Part shown: positions 16,166 through 25,742 of the stretch, piece after piece | How positions within the stretch are numbered: the first letter of the stretch is position 1 | Layout of the letters: each line of letters starts with the position of its first letter | Source of the DNA: Stappia sp. WLB 29 | GTDB taxonomy: Bacteria > Pseudomonadota > Alphaproteobacteria > Rhizobiales > Stappiaceae | Length of the DNA stretch: 64,000 bases | Direction: 5' to 3' | NCBI RefSeq assembly: GCF_023507705.1 | Contig: NZ_JALBGD010000007.1 | Span: forward strand, 62,001-126,000 | Program-made: the position numbers and the translations under genes | Notes under the pieces: model-generated | What the model was told of the DNA's origin: nothing | The model's database searches: none | The model's input: only the letters and a program-made list of their open reading frames with translations

Positions 16166-17424
16166 GTGACCTTGGCCCGCTTGTGGAACTCAGGCCGATC
16201 CCAGGCGCGCGTCTCCATGATCTCCTGGAGGATGCCGCAAGCGGCCATCACGTCGGCATGGGAGAGGTAGAGCGGGGTGAAGCCGAAGCGGACGACATCG
16301 GGCGCGCGGAAGTCGCCGATGACGCCGCGGGCGATCAGCGCCTGCATCAGGGCATAGCCGTGCTCGAAGCGGAACGAGACCTGGCTGCCGCGCGCCTGCG
16401 GATCGCGCGGGCTGGCGAGTTCCAGTTCCGGGCAGCGTCGCTCGACCTCAGCGCGGAACAGCTCCGACAGGGAGATGGACTTTGCACGCAGCGCGGCCAT
16501 GTCGACGCCGTCGAAGGCGGCGAGCGCCGCCTCCAGCGCGACCAGCGACAGGATCGGCGGCGTGCCGACCCGCATGCGGCCGATGCCGGTATCGGCGCGG
16601 TAGTCGAGATCGAAGGCGAAGGGCGCGGCGTGGCCCATCCAGCCGGTCAGCGGCGGCGCGACACGGTCGAGATGGCGCTGCGCGACATAGAGAAAGGCCG
16701 GGGCGCCGGGGCCGCCGTTCAGATACTTGTAGCCGCAGCCGACGGCGAAATCCGCTCCGGCGGCATCCAGCTCCACCGGCAGGGCGCCGGCCGAGTGGGC
16801 AAGATCCCAGATGGTCAGCGCGCCGGCGGCATGAGCCATCGCGGTGATCGCCGCCATGTCGTGCAGGCGGCCGGTGCGGTAGTCGACCTCGGTCAGCATG
16901 ACGACGGCGACTTCCTCGCCGATGGCCGCCTCGACCTCCTCCGGCGCGACGATCTTCAATTCGTGCCCCTGGCCGAGCAGGTCGCGCAGGCCCTGTGCCA
17001 TGTAGAGATCGGTCGGGAAATTGCCGCTGTCGGAAAGGATCACCTTGCGCTCGGGGCGCAGCGCCAGCGCGGCGGCCAGCACCTTGAAGACGTTGACCGA
17101 GGTGCTGTCGCAGGCCGTCACCTGGCCGGGCGCGGCGCCGACGATCCGCGCGATACGGTCGCCGACGCGCTGCGGCAGGTCGATCCAGCCATGCTCGTTC
17201 CAGGCGCGGATGAGGCTTTCGCCCCATTCCCTGGTGACCGCCTCGGCCAGACGGTCGGGCACGGCTTTGGGCAGCACGCCGAGCGAATTGCCGTCGAGAT
17301 AGAGCACGCCCTCGGGGATCGAGAAGAGCGCGCGCTTGTCCTTGAGCGGGTCATTGCGGTCGAGTGCGGCAATGTCGGGCGCCTCCTTCGAGGCTCCGCC
17401 GGCCGCGCCATGGCCTGTCAGCAT
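16162..17424 (-). CDS. kynU: kynureninase KynU
   Basis: PLP enzyme of 420 aa that cleaves L-kynurenine to anthranilate and alanine. The PLP lysine is Lys233 in [12 protein letters not shown]; the pre-PLP segment [14 protein letters not shown] and [15 protein letters not shown] are characteristic. ACAGGAG lies six bases before the ATG at 17424, so that start is preferred over one two codons earlier and over the longer frame. It is first in the kynUAB operon, facing a GntR gene. No anthranilate-degrading gene is nearby. Confidence 0.94.
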   Translation of the reverse strand: MLTGHGAAGGASKEAPDIAALDRNDPLKDKRALFSIPEGVLYLDGNSLGVLPKAVPDRLAEAVTREWGESLIRAWNEHGWIDLPQRVGDRIARIVGAAPGQVTACDSTSVNVFKVLAAALALRPERKVILSDSGNFPTDLYMAQGLRDLLGQGHELKIVAPEEVEAAIGEEVAVVMLTEVDYRTGRLHDMAAITAMAHAAGALTIWDLAHSAGALPVELDAAGADFAVGCGYKYLNGGPGAPAFLYVAQRHLDRVAPPLTGWMGHAAPFAFDLDYRADTGIGRMRVGTPPILSLVALEAALAAFDGVDMAALRAKSISLSELFRAEVERRCPELELASPRDPQARGSQVSFRFEHGYALMQALIARGVIGDFRAPDVVRFGFTPLYLSHADVMAACGILQEIMETRAWDRPEFHKRAKVT

Positions 17425-17485
17425 GTCCATCTCCTGTCGTGACGCGGCGATCCTAACAGTGTGGACGACAAGTGCCAAGAATTAT

Positions 17486-17506
17486 ATATAATCAATCTGA
17501 TTATAT
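17486..17506. promoter_or_regulatory. perfect inverted repeat between kynU and gntR, candidate operator
   Basis: ATATAATC-AATCT-GATTATAT, 8-bp arms with a 5-base spacer, in a markedly AT-rich patch. It lies 62 bases upstream of kynU and 48 upstream of the gntR ATG, well placed to control both. It is probably bound by the divergent GntR protein. Confidence 0.7.
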
Positions 17507-17553
17507 CAAAATACCGTTTCCAAGCGGAAGCGGCGACAGAGCCCGGGGAGCCC

Positions 17554-18261
17554 ATGGCCAAGACCGAGGAAGCCTATGAGCGGCTGAAGGCCGACCTGCT
17601 GCGCAGCCGCATCGCGCCGGGCGCGCCGCTGGTCGTCGCCGGCCTGAAGGCGCGCTACGGCCTCGGCTGGACGCCGCTGCGCGAAGCGCTGTCGCGGCTG
17701 GAGGCGGAAGGTCTGGTGGTCTCCGAGCGCAATCGCGGCTACCGGGTCGCACCGGTCTCCGCCGCCGCGATCCGCGACCTGCAACTCGCCCGCCGCACCG
17801 TGGAGGAGACGCTGCTGGTGCGCTCCATCGAGGCGGGAGATGCGGACTGGGAAGCCCGAATCGTCGCCGCCCATCACCGCCTGTCGCTGACGCCCGCCCC
17901 CGAACCCGGCATCGACGATGCCGGCATGTCGCTGTGGGAGGAGCGGCACGATGCGTTCCACGCCGCGTTGCTGTCGGCCGGACGCTCCGAAAGCCTCTCC
18001 CGTTTCCAGCAACAGATCACGGAGCAGTTGCAGCGCCACCACCGGCACATGCTGTTCGACCCGCAGGCGCGCCAGGGCCTGTCGCAGGAGGCGATGGCCG
18101 GTTTTCGCGCCCTGGTCGAGCGCACGCTCGGCCTTGCCCACCACACGGACCTGATGGACGCGGCGCTCGCCCGCGACAGCGCCCGCGCGGCGGCGCTGCT
18201 CGTCGAGCACATCGGCTTTTCGCTCGCCGTCTACGCCTTCCTGTGGCCCGAGGACGCTTGA
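17554..18261 (+). CDS. GntR-family (FadR/FCD) regulator, probable kyn operon regulator
   Basis: Protein of 235 aa. The N-terminal winged helix includes RYGLGWTPLREALSRLEAEGLVVSERNRGYRVAPVS, followed by a helical FCD-type effector domain with HDAFHAALLSAG. The ATG at 17554 follows GGGGAG. The frame is open back to 17461, but that part contains the operator. It is divergent from kynU with a shared inverted repeat, so it probably controls kynurenine catabolism with a pathway metabolite as effector. Confidence 0.88.
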   Translation: MAKTEEAYERLKADLLRSRIAPGAPLVVAGLKARYGLGWTPLREALSRLEAEGLVVSERNRGYRVAPVSAAAIRDLQLARRTVEETLLVRSIEAGDADWEARIVAAHHRLSLTPAPEPGIDDAGMSLWEERHDAFHAALLSAGRSESLSRFQQQITEQLQRHHRHMLFDPQARQGLSQEAMAGFRALVERTLGLAHHTDLMDAALARDSARAAALLVEHIGFSLAVYAFLWPEDA

Positions 18262-18428
18262 CGCCGTTCTTCCGGTCTTTCGAAAGCGACAGGGATTTTC
18301 CCCTTTGCGTCACCGGACCCGGCAACGGGTGACACGGGCCGCGTCCCGACGCATGATCGCGGCCGCGCGACGGGTGCGGGAGAAACCCGAGCGCACCGGC
18401 GATACGCCGGCGGTTTCGGGAGGATCAC

Positions 18429-19811
18429 GTGTTCATCAGCGTCTTCGACATCTTCAAGATCGGGATCGGTCCATCGTCCTCGCATACGATGGGGCCGATG
18501 GTGGCGGCGGCACGCTTCCTGGATCTGCTGCGCGAAAGGGGCTTGAGGCCGGCGCGCCTTGCCATGTCGCTGCACGGCTCGCTCGCCTTCACCGGCAAGG
18601 GCCACGCCAGCGATCGGGCGATCTGCCTCGGCCTGCTCGGCCACGATCCGGCAACCATCGATCCCGACTGCGTGGAGGAGGAGATCGCGAGCCTCACGCG
18701 CGACAAGCGCCTTGCCGTCGAAGGCGTCGGCCATATGGATTTCGATCCGGCAACCGATCTCGTCTTCGACTACGGCCCGCCGCTGCCGGGCCACGCCAAC
18801 GGCATGATCTTCCGCGCCTTCGATGCGGACGGTACCGTGCTGGCGGAGGAAACGCTCTATTCGGTCGGCGGCGGCTTCGTCGTCAGCGAGGCGGAGCTTG
18901 CCGCGCAGAACGAGCCGATGGCCGGCACGGTGGAAACCGGCGTCCCCTTCCCCTTCAAGAGCGCGGCGGAAATGCTGGCGATGGGCCGCGACAGCGGGTT
19001 GTCCATCGCCGAGATGAAACGGCGGAACGAGATCGCGCGCAGCCCCGACAGCGATCTCGACGCCGGGCTCGACCGGATCTGGAGCGTGATGAACGCCTGC
19101 CTGGAGCGCGGGCTGTCGCGCAGCGGCACCCTGCCCGGCGGTCTCAACGTCAAGCGGCGGGCCCACCAGATCCACGCCAAGCTGGTGGGCGAAGCCGGAC
19201 AGAACCGCCCCTTCCAGCACACGGTGATGGACTGGCTCGGCGTCTATGCGATGGCGGTGAACGAGGAAAACGCGGCCGGCGGCACGCTGGTCACCGCGCC
19301 GACGAACGGGGCGGCCGGCGTCGTGCCGGCGGTGCTGCGCTACTATCTCGACCACTGCCCGGACTGCACCCAGGAAGGCATCCGCTCGTTCCTGCTGGTC
19401 GCGGCCGCGATCGGCGGCATCATCAAGGCGAACGCCTCGATCTCCGGCGCGGAGGTCGGCTGCCAGGGCGAGGTCGGGTCGGCCTCGGCGATGGCGGCGG
19501 CGGGCCTGTGCGCCGCGCTCGGCGGCACCAACGAGCAGGTGGAGAACGCGGCCGAGATCGCGCTGGAGCACCATCTCGGCATGACCTGCGATCCCATCGG
19601 CGGGCTGGTGCAGGTGCCCTGCATCGAGCGCAACGCCTTCGGCGCGGTGAAGGCGGTGACCGCCGCCTCCCTGTCGCTGAGGGGCGACGGCGCGCATTTC
19701 GTGCCGCTGGACAGCTGCATCGAGACGATGCGGCAGACCGGCCTCGACATGACCGACAAGTACAAGGAAACCTCGAAAGGCGGACTTGCGGTCAATGTCG
19801 TGGCCTGCTGA
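18429..19811 (+). CDS. sdaA: L-serine ammonia-lyase (iron-sulfur L-serine dehydratase)
   Basis: Single-chain enzyme of 460 aa that deaminates L-serine to pyruvate using a [4Fe-4S] cluster. The beta domain begins [19 protein letters not shown], and the alpha domain has [36 protein letters not shown] and [15 protein letters not shown]. The start is GTG, 5 bases after GGAGG. It lies 167 bases after the gntR gene on the same strand. Whether it belongs to the kyn regulon is unknown. Confidence 0.94.
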   Translation: MFISVFDIFKIGIGPSSSHTMGPMVAAARFLDLLRERGLRPARLAMSLHGSLAFTGKGHASDRAICLGLLGHDPATIDPDCVEEEIASLTRDKRLAVEGVGHMDFDPATDLVFDYGPPLPGHANGMIFRAFDADGTVLAEETLYSVGGGFVVSEAELAAQNEPMAGTVETGVPFPFKSAAEMLAMGRDSGLSIAEMKRRNEIARSPDSDLDAGLDRIWSVMNACLERGLSRSGTLPGGLNVKRRAHQIHAKLVGEAGQNRPFQHTVMDWLGVYAMAVNEENAAGGTLVTAPTNGAAGVVPAVLRYYLDHCPDCTQEGIRSFLLVAAAIGGIIKANASISGAEVGCQGEVGSASAMAAAGLCAALGGTNEQVENAAEIALEHHLGMTCDPIGGLVQVPCIERNAFGAVKAVTAASLSLRGDGAHFVPLDSCIETMRQTGLDMTDKYKETSKGGLAVNVVAC

Positions 19812-19822
19812 GGGCCGACGCG

Positions 19823-21166
19823 TCAGCCGGCGGTGAACGCGGCTTCCATCTCGCGGCGGATGCGCACCGCCGTCTGGGTCGTGTCGATGGCGACATCGTC
19901 CCAGCGCAGCATCTCGCCTTCAGCGATGTCGCGCACCAGCTTCACATGGGCGGCAAGGCCGAGCGGCAGCAGGCCGCGCTCCAGCGACACCGATGCCGGC
20001 TGCTGCTTACCCCATACGGTGGCGCCGCCCTCGCCGTCCAGCATCTCGCCGGCCTTGAGGTTGCGCTTGGCGGTCGCCACCACATCGGCGACGAAGCCGC
20101 GCGGCATGCCGGTCGGCTCCTTGCGCAGCACGGCGGAGGCGACCGATAGGCCGAGCTCCATGCCGATCATGTGGGTCGGGCGATAGAGCGCGGCATAGCG
20201 GCCGGTCTCGTCCTCCAACATGTGATATTCGCGGAAGCACTGGCGGGCGTAATCCGTCTCGCCCTCGATCACCACGAAGGTGCCCATGGCGAGGTGATGC
20301 GGCACGTCGGCGCCGTCGCGCGTCAGCGAGGAGACGACCTCGGTGGTGCCGGTGAACGGCAGGGTGCCGCCGGCCTCCTTCGGCCGCAGCACAGTGGACA
20401 GCTCGAAGCGGCTCGCCGGCGGGAAGGACAGCCCGTCCGGCTGGGGCAGCAGGCCGGTGGCGTTGCACACCGCCGTCATCTCGATGCCCGACTTGGTGCC
20501 GTCGAGAAACGAGTTGAACATCTTCGGATTGATCAGGCTGCGGTCTGTGATGCCGAGATACTGGACCAGGACGTCCCAGACCGTCTCCGGCGTCAGCTGG
20601 TGGTAGGTCGGGAGGTAGCGCGTGCCCTTGCCCGCGCACACGACCTTGAAGCCGCAGGCGCGCGCCCAATCGACATGCTCGCAGATCAGCGCCGGCTGAT
20701 CGCCCCAGGCCAGCGAATAGACGACGCCGGCCTGCTCTGCCCGGCGGGCGAGCAGCGGTCCGGCCAGCACGTCGGCCTCGACATTGACCATCACCACATG
20801 CTTGCCGGCCTCGATCACCGCCAGCGCATGGCGGATGCCGACCGACGGATCGCCCGTCGCCTCGATCACCACCTCGATGCGCCCGTCGGCGAGCACGGCG
20901 GCAAGATCGTCGGTAACAAAGGTCGCGCCGCCGGCACAGGCATCGTCCAGCGACATCGCCCGCGACTGCTCGTCCGGCCAGCCGCAGGTCGCCAGCGTGC
21001 GGCACGCGCGCGCAGGATCCAGATCGACGATGGCCGTGACATGGACGCCGACCGTCAGGCGCGCCTGGGTCAGGTACATGGAGCCGAACTTTCCCGCGCC
21101 GATCAGCGCAACGCGCACCGGGCGGCCCGTCTCCGCACGATGGGCAAGCATGTTGGACAGATTCAT
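19823..21166 (-). CDS. homoserine-dehydrogenase-like NAD(P)-binding oxidoreductase with C-terminal SAF domain
   Basis: Protein of 447 aa. A Rossmann fold opens with RVALIGAGKFGSMYLTQA, followed by VVIEATGDPSVGIRHALAVIEAGKHVVMVN, as in homoserine-dehydrogenase-like enzymes. The last 80 residues (NLKAGEMLDGEGGATVWGK to AEGEMLRWDDVAID) form an SAF domain. Family members occur in sugar-acid and tetronate catabolic operons, but the reaction is not established. The ATG at 21166 has GGGAGG upstream. It stands alone, convergent with sdaA. Confidence 0.8.
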   Translation of the reverse strand: MNLSNMLAHRAETGRPVRVALIGAGKFGSMYLTQARLTVGVHVTAIVDLDPARACRTLATCGWPDEQSRAMSLDDACAGGATFVTDDLAAVLADGRIEVVIEATGDPSVGIRHALAVIEAGKHVVMVNVEADVLAGPLLARRAEQAGVVYSLAWGDQPALICEHVDWARACGFKVVCAGKGTRYLPTYHQLTPETVWDVLVQYLGITDRSLINPKMFNSFLDGTKSGIEMTAVCNATGLLPQPDGLSFPPASRFELSTVLRPKEAGGTLPFTGTTEVVSSLTRDGADVPHHLAMGTFVVIEGETDYARQCFREYHMLEDETGRYAALYRPTHMIGMELGLSVASAVLRKEPTGMPRGFVADVVATAKRNLKAGEMLDGEGGATVWGKQQPASVSLERGLLPLGLAAHVKLVRDIAEGEMLRWDDVAIDTTQTAVRIRREMEAAFTAG

Positions 21167-21259
21167 GAAGTCCTCCCTTTTGCGCGAGCATGGACGGGAA
21201 AAAACCGATAATACAAGGCTGATTTCGCAATAAGTCATATCGGACAGGAGGCTTGACCG

Positions 21260-21916
21260 ATGATCGGAACGATGCCGTTCCTGATCCTGCTCGGCGGGGA
21301 TCTCGATCCGACGCCGCGACTTCTGCGGCAGATCGCCGGCGCGCGCACCATCGCCGCCGACGGCGGCATCCGCCATGCGGGACCGCTGGGCGTTCGCCCG
21401 GAGCTGTGGGTCGGCGACTTCGACTCAAGCGGCAGCGACATGGCGGCCGCGTGGCGCGACGTGCCGCGCCAGAGCCATCCGGTCGCCAAGGACATGACCG
21501 ACGGCGAACTGGCGGCAGCTGAAGCCATCGCCCGCGGCGCCAGCGGTCTCGTCCTCGCCGGCGTGTTCGGCGGCGCGCGCTCGGACCATGCGATGGGCAA
21601 CCTGCTGCAGGGGGCAGCGCTCCGGGCGCGCGGCATTCCCGTGCTGATGACCAGCGGCGACGAGGAAGGCTGGCCGCTGCTGCCGGGCGAGCAGGAGATC
21701 GACCTGCCCGCCGGCTCGCTGTTTTCCGTGCTGGCGCTGTCGGACCTTGCCGGCCTGACCCTGCGCGGGGTCGAGTGGCCGCTCACGAAACGCGACGTGC
21801 CGATGGGCTCGTCCCTCACCCTCTCCAACCGCGTGGCGGGCAGCGAGGGGTTGCGGGTCGGGCTCGGGCGCGGAAATGCGGTGCTGCTCGCCCGGCCGCA
21901 TCCGGACGGTGTTTAA
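21260..21916 (+). CDS. thiN: thiamine pyrophosphokinase
   Basis: Enzyme of 218 aa transferring pyrophosphate from ATP to thiamine to give TPP. Family motifs are AADGG, WVGDFDSS, KDMTDGELA and FGGARSDHAMGN, in the standard order, with a C-terminal beta domain that binds thiamine. It converges on the thiamine operon: its TAA stop overlaps the stop of thiX in the shared TTAA at 21913-21916. An AGGAGG site is near the ATG. No riboswitch was seen in front of it. Confidence 0.9.
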   Translation: MIGTMPFLILLGGDLDPTPRLLRQIAGARTIAADGGIRHAGPLGVRPELWVGDFDSSGSDMAAAWRDVPRQSHPVAKDMTDGELAAAEAIARGASGLVLAGVFGGARSDHAMGNLLQGAALRARGIPVLMTSGDEEGWPLLPGEQEIDLPAGSLFSVLALSDLAGLTLRGVEWPLTKRDVPMGSSLTLSNRVAGSEGLRVGLGRGNAVLLARPHPDGV

Positions 21917-22695
21917 AGCGTATCGAGGCTTTCGCGCGACCAGGACGTCATCCGCCGCGTTGCCACCGAGACAAGCCCGTAAAGCGCCACCGCGAAGGCG
22001 GCCAGCACGAACAGGCTGGCGAACATCAGATCGGTCTTGGCGCGTCCGTTGGCCAGCAGCATCAGGTAGCCGAGGCCGTTGGAGGCGCCCACCCACTCGC
22101 CGATCACCGCGCCGATGGGCGCATAGACGGCGGCGAGCCTCAGCCCCGAGCCGAAGGCCGGCAGGCCCGCCGGCAGGCGGATATGCAGCAGGGTGCGCGT
22201 GGGCGTCGCGCCCATCGTGCGGGCAAGATCGAGCAGGCCGGGATCGGTGCGGCGCAACCCGTCGTAGAAGGTGGAGACCACCGGAAAGTAGATGATCAGC
22301 AGCGCCATGGCGATCTTCGAAGCCATGCCGTAGCCGAGCCACAGGGTCAGCAGCGGCGCCAGCGCGAAGACCGGCACGGCCTGGCTGAACACCATGATCG
22401 GCAGGGCGATGCGGCGCGCGGCCGGCGAGACCATCAGATGCAGCGCGGTGGCAGCACCCAGCAGGGCACCGAAGACGAGACCGATCAGCACCTCGGCAAT
22501 GGTGATGAGCGCATGGTCGGCGATCAGGCCGATATTGTCGGCAAGCGTCACCGCCACCCGCCAGGGCCCCGGCAGGATGAAGGGCGGAACGCCGCTGAGC
22601 CAGACGATGGCCTGCCACAACGACAGGGCCGCCACGACCGCGACCAGCGCATCGCGCAGCCGCTGCAGCGGCGTCAGGCGGGTCGAGCTCGTCAT
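21913..22695 (-). CDS. thiX: ABC transporter permease, thiamine-precursor (hydroxymethylpyrimidine) type ThiX
   Basis: Inner-membrane permease of 260 aa in the BPD_transp_1 family, about six helices. The EAA loop reads ARTMGATPTRTLLHIRLPAGLPAFGSGLRLAAVYAPIGAVIGEW, typical of SsuC/ThiX-type permeases. It is the last gene of the thi operon and overlaps the upstream ATPase by 4 bases. Position with thiY, tenA and thiZ points to uptake of a formylaminopyrimidine salvaged for thiamine. Confidence 0.88.
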   Translation of the reverse strand: MTSSTRLTPLQRLRDALVAVVAALSLWQAIVWLSGVPPFILPGPWRVAVTLADNIGLIADHALITIAEVLIGLVFGALLGAATALHLMVSPAARRIALPIMVFSQAVPVFALAPLLTLWLGYGMASKIAMALLIIYFPVVSTFYDGLRRTDPGLLDLARTMGATPTRTLLHIRLPAGLPAFGSGLRLAAVYAPIGAVIGEWVGASNGLGYLMLLANGRAKTDLMFASLFVLAAFAVALYGLVSVATRRMTSWSRESLDTL

Positions 22696-23450
22696 GCCGG
22701 CCTCCCGCGCAGCGCATGGAACAGACGCGCCTGCATCTCCATCGTCTCCGGTGCGTCGACCGCGCGGATCGGCGGCGAGGCGGGCACATCGACCCGCGTC
22801 AGCCCGTCCTCCGACAGGATGAAGAGGTGATGGCCGAGACGGACGGCCTCCGCCGGATCGTGGGTGACGAGCAGCACGGTGCGTCCCTCCAGCACCTCGA
22901 AGGCCAGTTCCTGCATCTCCGCCCGCGTGCGGGCGTCGAGCGCGGCGAAAGGCTCGTCGAGCAGGACGATGGGGCGGTCTTCCATCAGCACGCGGGCGAG
23001 CGCCACCCGCTGGCGCATGCCGCCGGACAGGCTCGCCGGGCGCTTGTCGACATGACCGGCAAGGCCGACGCGCTCGATCAGGGCGCGGGCGCGGACAAGG
23101 TCGGGCGCCTCGCCGCGCAGCCGCGCGCCGAGCGTCACGTTGCCGACGACGTCGAGCCAGGGCGCCAGCAGGTCCGACTGGGCCATGAAGGCGATGCGGG
23201 TTGCGACCGGCGCCCCGTCGCTCGCCGAAATATCGCCGTCGAACGTGCCGCCGGTGTCGAGCCCCGCAAGCAAGCGCAGCACCGTCGACTTGCCGACGCC
23301 GGAGGGTCCGAGCAGGCAGGTCCAGCCACGGTCAGCAATGGCCAAGTCGAGGCCTGTAAACAGCGGCCGCCCGGCATGATGAAAGTCGCCGGTCAGCCGG
23401 AGGGCCGGAGCCGAAACCGAAGCCGGGGCGGGCGCGGGTGCCTTGCTCAC
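22692..23450 (-). CDS. thiZ: ABC transporter ATP-binding protein, thiamine-precursor type ThiZ
   Basis: ATPase of 252 aa. Walker A is GPSGVGKST, the signature LSGGMRQRVALARVL, Walker B IVLLDEPFAALD, and the H-loop LLVTHDPAEA; it resembles SsuB/TauB-type ATPases. I use the GTG at 23450, which overlaps the tenA stop (GTGA). About 20 Ala/Pro-rich residues precede the domain. It powers the ThiXY transporter. Confidence 0.88.
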   Translation of the reverse strand: MSKAPAPAPASVSAPALRLTGDFHHAGRPLFTGLDLAIADRGWTCLLGPSGVGKSTVLRLLAGLDTGGTFDGDISASDGAPVATRIAFMAQSDLLAPWLDVVGNVTLGARLRGEAPDLVRARALIERVGLAGHVDKRPASLSGGMRQRVALARVLMEDRPIVLLDEPFAALDARTRAEMQELAFEVLEGRTVLLVTHDPAEAVRLGHHLFILSEDGLTRVDVPASPPIRAVDAPETMEMQARLFHALRGRPA

Positions 23451-24175
23451 GTCAGGTCCGGAGCGATGGTCGGGCCGCGCAATCCCATCTCCCAGAAGCC
23501 GATTTCCAGCCGCGTGGCGGTGCGGAAGCGCTTCGACAGGCTGGCCCAGCGCGGCAGGGCGGCCGGCGCATCGCCGAGGCGGCCGCGAACGGACGTCTCG
23601 ATCAGCTCGCCGACGCTCGCGCAAAGGCCCTGGTAGTCGTCGCCGGCATAGGTGTCGATCCACTGGCGGTACGGCGTGTCGGCCGCGCCCTCGCGGGCGA
23701 GCCTTGCGCCGATCTCGCCATAGCCCATGACGCAGGGCGCCAGCGCGGCGACGAGGTCGAGGAAGTCGCCCGACATGCCGGCATCCAGCACGAAGCGGGT
23801 ATAGGCGAGGTTCTCCCGCTCCTCGGCGGCAGCCAGCAGGGCCGCCTCCGAAATGCCGGCCTTGCCGCAGATGTCGACATGCAGGCTCATCTCGGTGTTC
23901 ATCAGCCCGTCGACGATGGAGGAGGCAAAGCGCGCCTCGGCGATCGTCTCGGACTTCACCACCGCCAGCGCCCAGGCGCGGGCGAAGTGGAACAGGAAGA
24001 TATAGTCCTGCGTCAGGTAATGCAGGAAGATCTCCCGCGGCAGCGTGCCGGCGCCGAGCTGCTCGACGAAGGCATGGTGCGTGTAGGCCTGCCAGTCGCC
24101 GGCCGCCTCCTGACGCCAGGCGCCGTAGACCGGCGAGCCGTAGGCCGCCTCCACGATCCGCTCCGCGCCGCTCAT
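23447..24175 (-). CDS. tenA: TenA-family aminopyrimidine aminohydrolase (thiaminase II)
   Basis: Helical enzyme of 242 aa that hydrolyses aminomethylpyrimidine, a thiamine breakdown product, to hydroxymethylpyrimidine. The nucleophile is Cys148 in LAPCVMGYGEIG, and the acidic residue near the end is in GFWEMG. HYLTQDYIFLFHFARAWA is typical. It sits between thiY and thiZ with ATGA/GTGA overlaps, which supports pyrimidine salvage rather than thiamine destruction. Confidence 0.92.
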   Translation of the reverse strand: MSGAERIVEAAYGSPVYGAWRQEAAGDWQAYTHHAFVEQLGAGTLPREIFLHYLTQDYIFLFHFARAWALAVVKSETIAEARFASSIVDGLMNTEMSLHVDICGKAGISEAALLAAAEERENLAYTRFVLDAGMSGDFLDLVAALAPCVMGYGEIGARLAREGAADTPYRQWIDTYAGDDYQGLCASVGELIETSVRGRLGDAPAALPRWASLSKRFRTATRLEIGFWEMGLRGPTIAPDLT

Positions 24176-25107
24176 TGGACGCTCACATCGATGGCGATGT
24201 CGGACACCGGGCGGATCGTCTCGATCAGGCCGTGCTCCTTCAGGAACTCCTCGAAGCGGACGTAGCGGCCGTGGTCGAGCGCAGCCGGACGCAGGGCGAA
24301 CCGGCGGATCGTGTCGGCCCAGGAACGCTTGTTGAGCTCGTCGTTCAGCTCCGGCGCGGTGCCGGCATAGATCTCGAAGCTCTCCTGCGGATGGTTGACG
24401 ATATACTGGGTGGCGCGCTCGGTCGCGGCCAGGAAGCGGGCGATCTTCGCCTTGTCCATCAGCTCCGGATTGGCGACATAGATCAGCTCGTCATAGGAGG
24501 GCATGCCCTCCTCCTCGATGAAGAAGCAGCGGCCCTTGACGCCCTCGATCTCCATCTGGTGCAGCTCGACATTGCGATAGGCGCCGATGACCGCGTCGAC
24601 CTGCCCGGACATGACGGACGGGGCGAGCGACCAGTTGACGTTGACCATCTCGATGTCGTCCATCGTCAACCCGTGACGGGACAGCACGGCACGCATCTGC
24701 GCCTCCTCCACGCCGGCGACGGAGTAGCCGACCTTGCGGCCCTTGAGGTCGGCGATGGTCTTCACCGGGCCGTCGTCCTTGACCATCAGGCAGTTGAGCG
24801 GCGAGGCGATCAGCGTGCCGACGCGCTTCAGGGGCAGGCCCTCGGCGACCTGCAGATGGATCTGCGGCTGATAGGAGACCGCGAGCTCCGCCTTGCCGGC
24901 GGCAACCAGCTTCGGCGGGGCGGACGGGTCGGCCGGGGCGACGATCTCGACGTCGAGGCCTTCGTCGGCGAAGAAGCCCTTCTCCTTGGCGATGATGATC
25001 GGGCCGTGATCGGGGTTCACGTACCAGTCGAGCAGCAGCGTCATCTTGTCGGCGGCAACGGCCGGCAGGGCGACAAGGAGGGCGAGAACGAAAGTCAGGA
25101 TACGCAT
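24172..25107 (-). CDS. thiY: ABC transporter substrate-binding protein, ThiY/THI5-like
   Basis: Periplasmic type II binding protein of 311 aa. The signal peptide spans residues 1-19 (ends AVAA), followed by KMTLLLDWYVNPDHGPIIIAKEKGFF, the NMT1/THI5-like start. In related systems ThiY binds a formylaminopyrimidine. Located directly before tenA and within the riboswitch-led thi operon, so the ligand is probably a thiamine pyrimidine precursor. Confidence 0.9.
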   Translation of the reverse strand: MRILTFVLALLVALPAVAADKMTLLLDWYVNPDHGPIIIAKEKGFFADEGLDVEIVAPADPSAPPKLVAAGKAELAVSYQPQIHLQVAEGLPLKRVGTLIASPLNCLMVKDDGPVKTIADLKGRKVGYSVAGVEEAQMRAVLSRHGLTMDDIEMVNVNWSLAPSVMSGQVDAVIGAYRNVELHQMEIEGVKGRCFFIEEEGMPSYDELIYVANPELMDKAKIARFLAATERATQYIVNHPQESFEIYAGTAPELNDELNKRSWADTIRRFALRPAALDHGRYVRFEEFLKEHGLIETIRPVSDIAIDVSVQ

Positions 25108-25139
25108 TGGTGACGAACCTCGGCTGAAGGTGTGCAAGA

Positions 25140-25742
25140 TCAGGCGCGCGTTGCCGCGAGCCATTGCCGGACCCGGTCCTCGGGATCCGGGTTTAGGGTG
25201 ATGTCGGTGACGGCGGAGACGATGTCGGCCCCGGCGGCAAAGGCGCCGGCGGCGCGCTCGACGCTCATGCCGCCGATGGCGACCAGCGGGATGTCTCCGA
25301 TCCGGCGCTTCCAGTCGCCGAGCTTTTCCAGCCCCTGCGGCGCCCATTTCATCTGCTTCAGGATGGTCGGATAGACCGGCCCGAGCGCGATATAGTCCGG
25401 CGAGACGGCGAGCGCGGTCTCGAGCTCCTCCCCGTCGTGGCTGGAGAGGCCAAGGCCGAGGCCTGCGCGGCGGATCGCGCCGACATCGGCATCGGCAAGG
25501 TCTTCCTGGCCGAGATGGACGAAGCGGCAGCCCTCGTCGATGGCGAGCTGCCAGTAGTCGTTGACCACCAGCAGGCAGCCCTGCGCAAGGCAGGTCGCCT
25601 CCGCGGCGCGGATCTGCGCCCGCAGTTCCGCCGGGCTGCGGTCCTTGATCCGCAGCTGCACGAGACGCACGCCGAGCGGCACGATGCGGTCGATCCAGGC
25701 GGCGCTGTCGACAATGGGATAGAAGCGGTCGAGGGCGGTCAT
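25140..25742 (-). CDS. thiE: thiamine-phosphate synthase ThiE
   Basis: TIM-barrel enzyme of 200 aa that joins hydroxymethylpyrimidine-PP to thiazole phosphate. [39 protein letters not shown] and VAIGGM are the phosphate- and substrate-binding blocks. It is slightly short for ThiE, and the Gln-Met loop ([14 protein letters not shown]) matches the alphaproteobacterial form. ATG overlaps the thiG stop. Confidence 0.92.
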   Translation of the reverse strand: MTALDRFYPIVDSAAWIDRIVPLGVRLVQLRIKDRSPAELRAQIRAAEATCLAQGCLLVVNDYWQLAIDEGCRFVHLGQEDLADADVGAIRRAGLGLGLSSHDGEELETALAVSPDYIALGPVYPTILKQMKWAPQGLEKLGDWKRRIGDIPLVAIGGMSVERAAGAFAAGADIVSAVTDITLNPDPEDRVRQWLAATRA

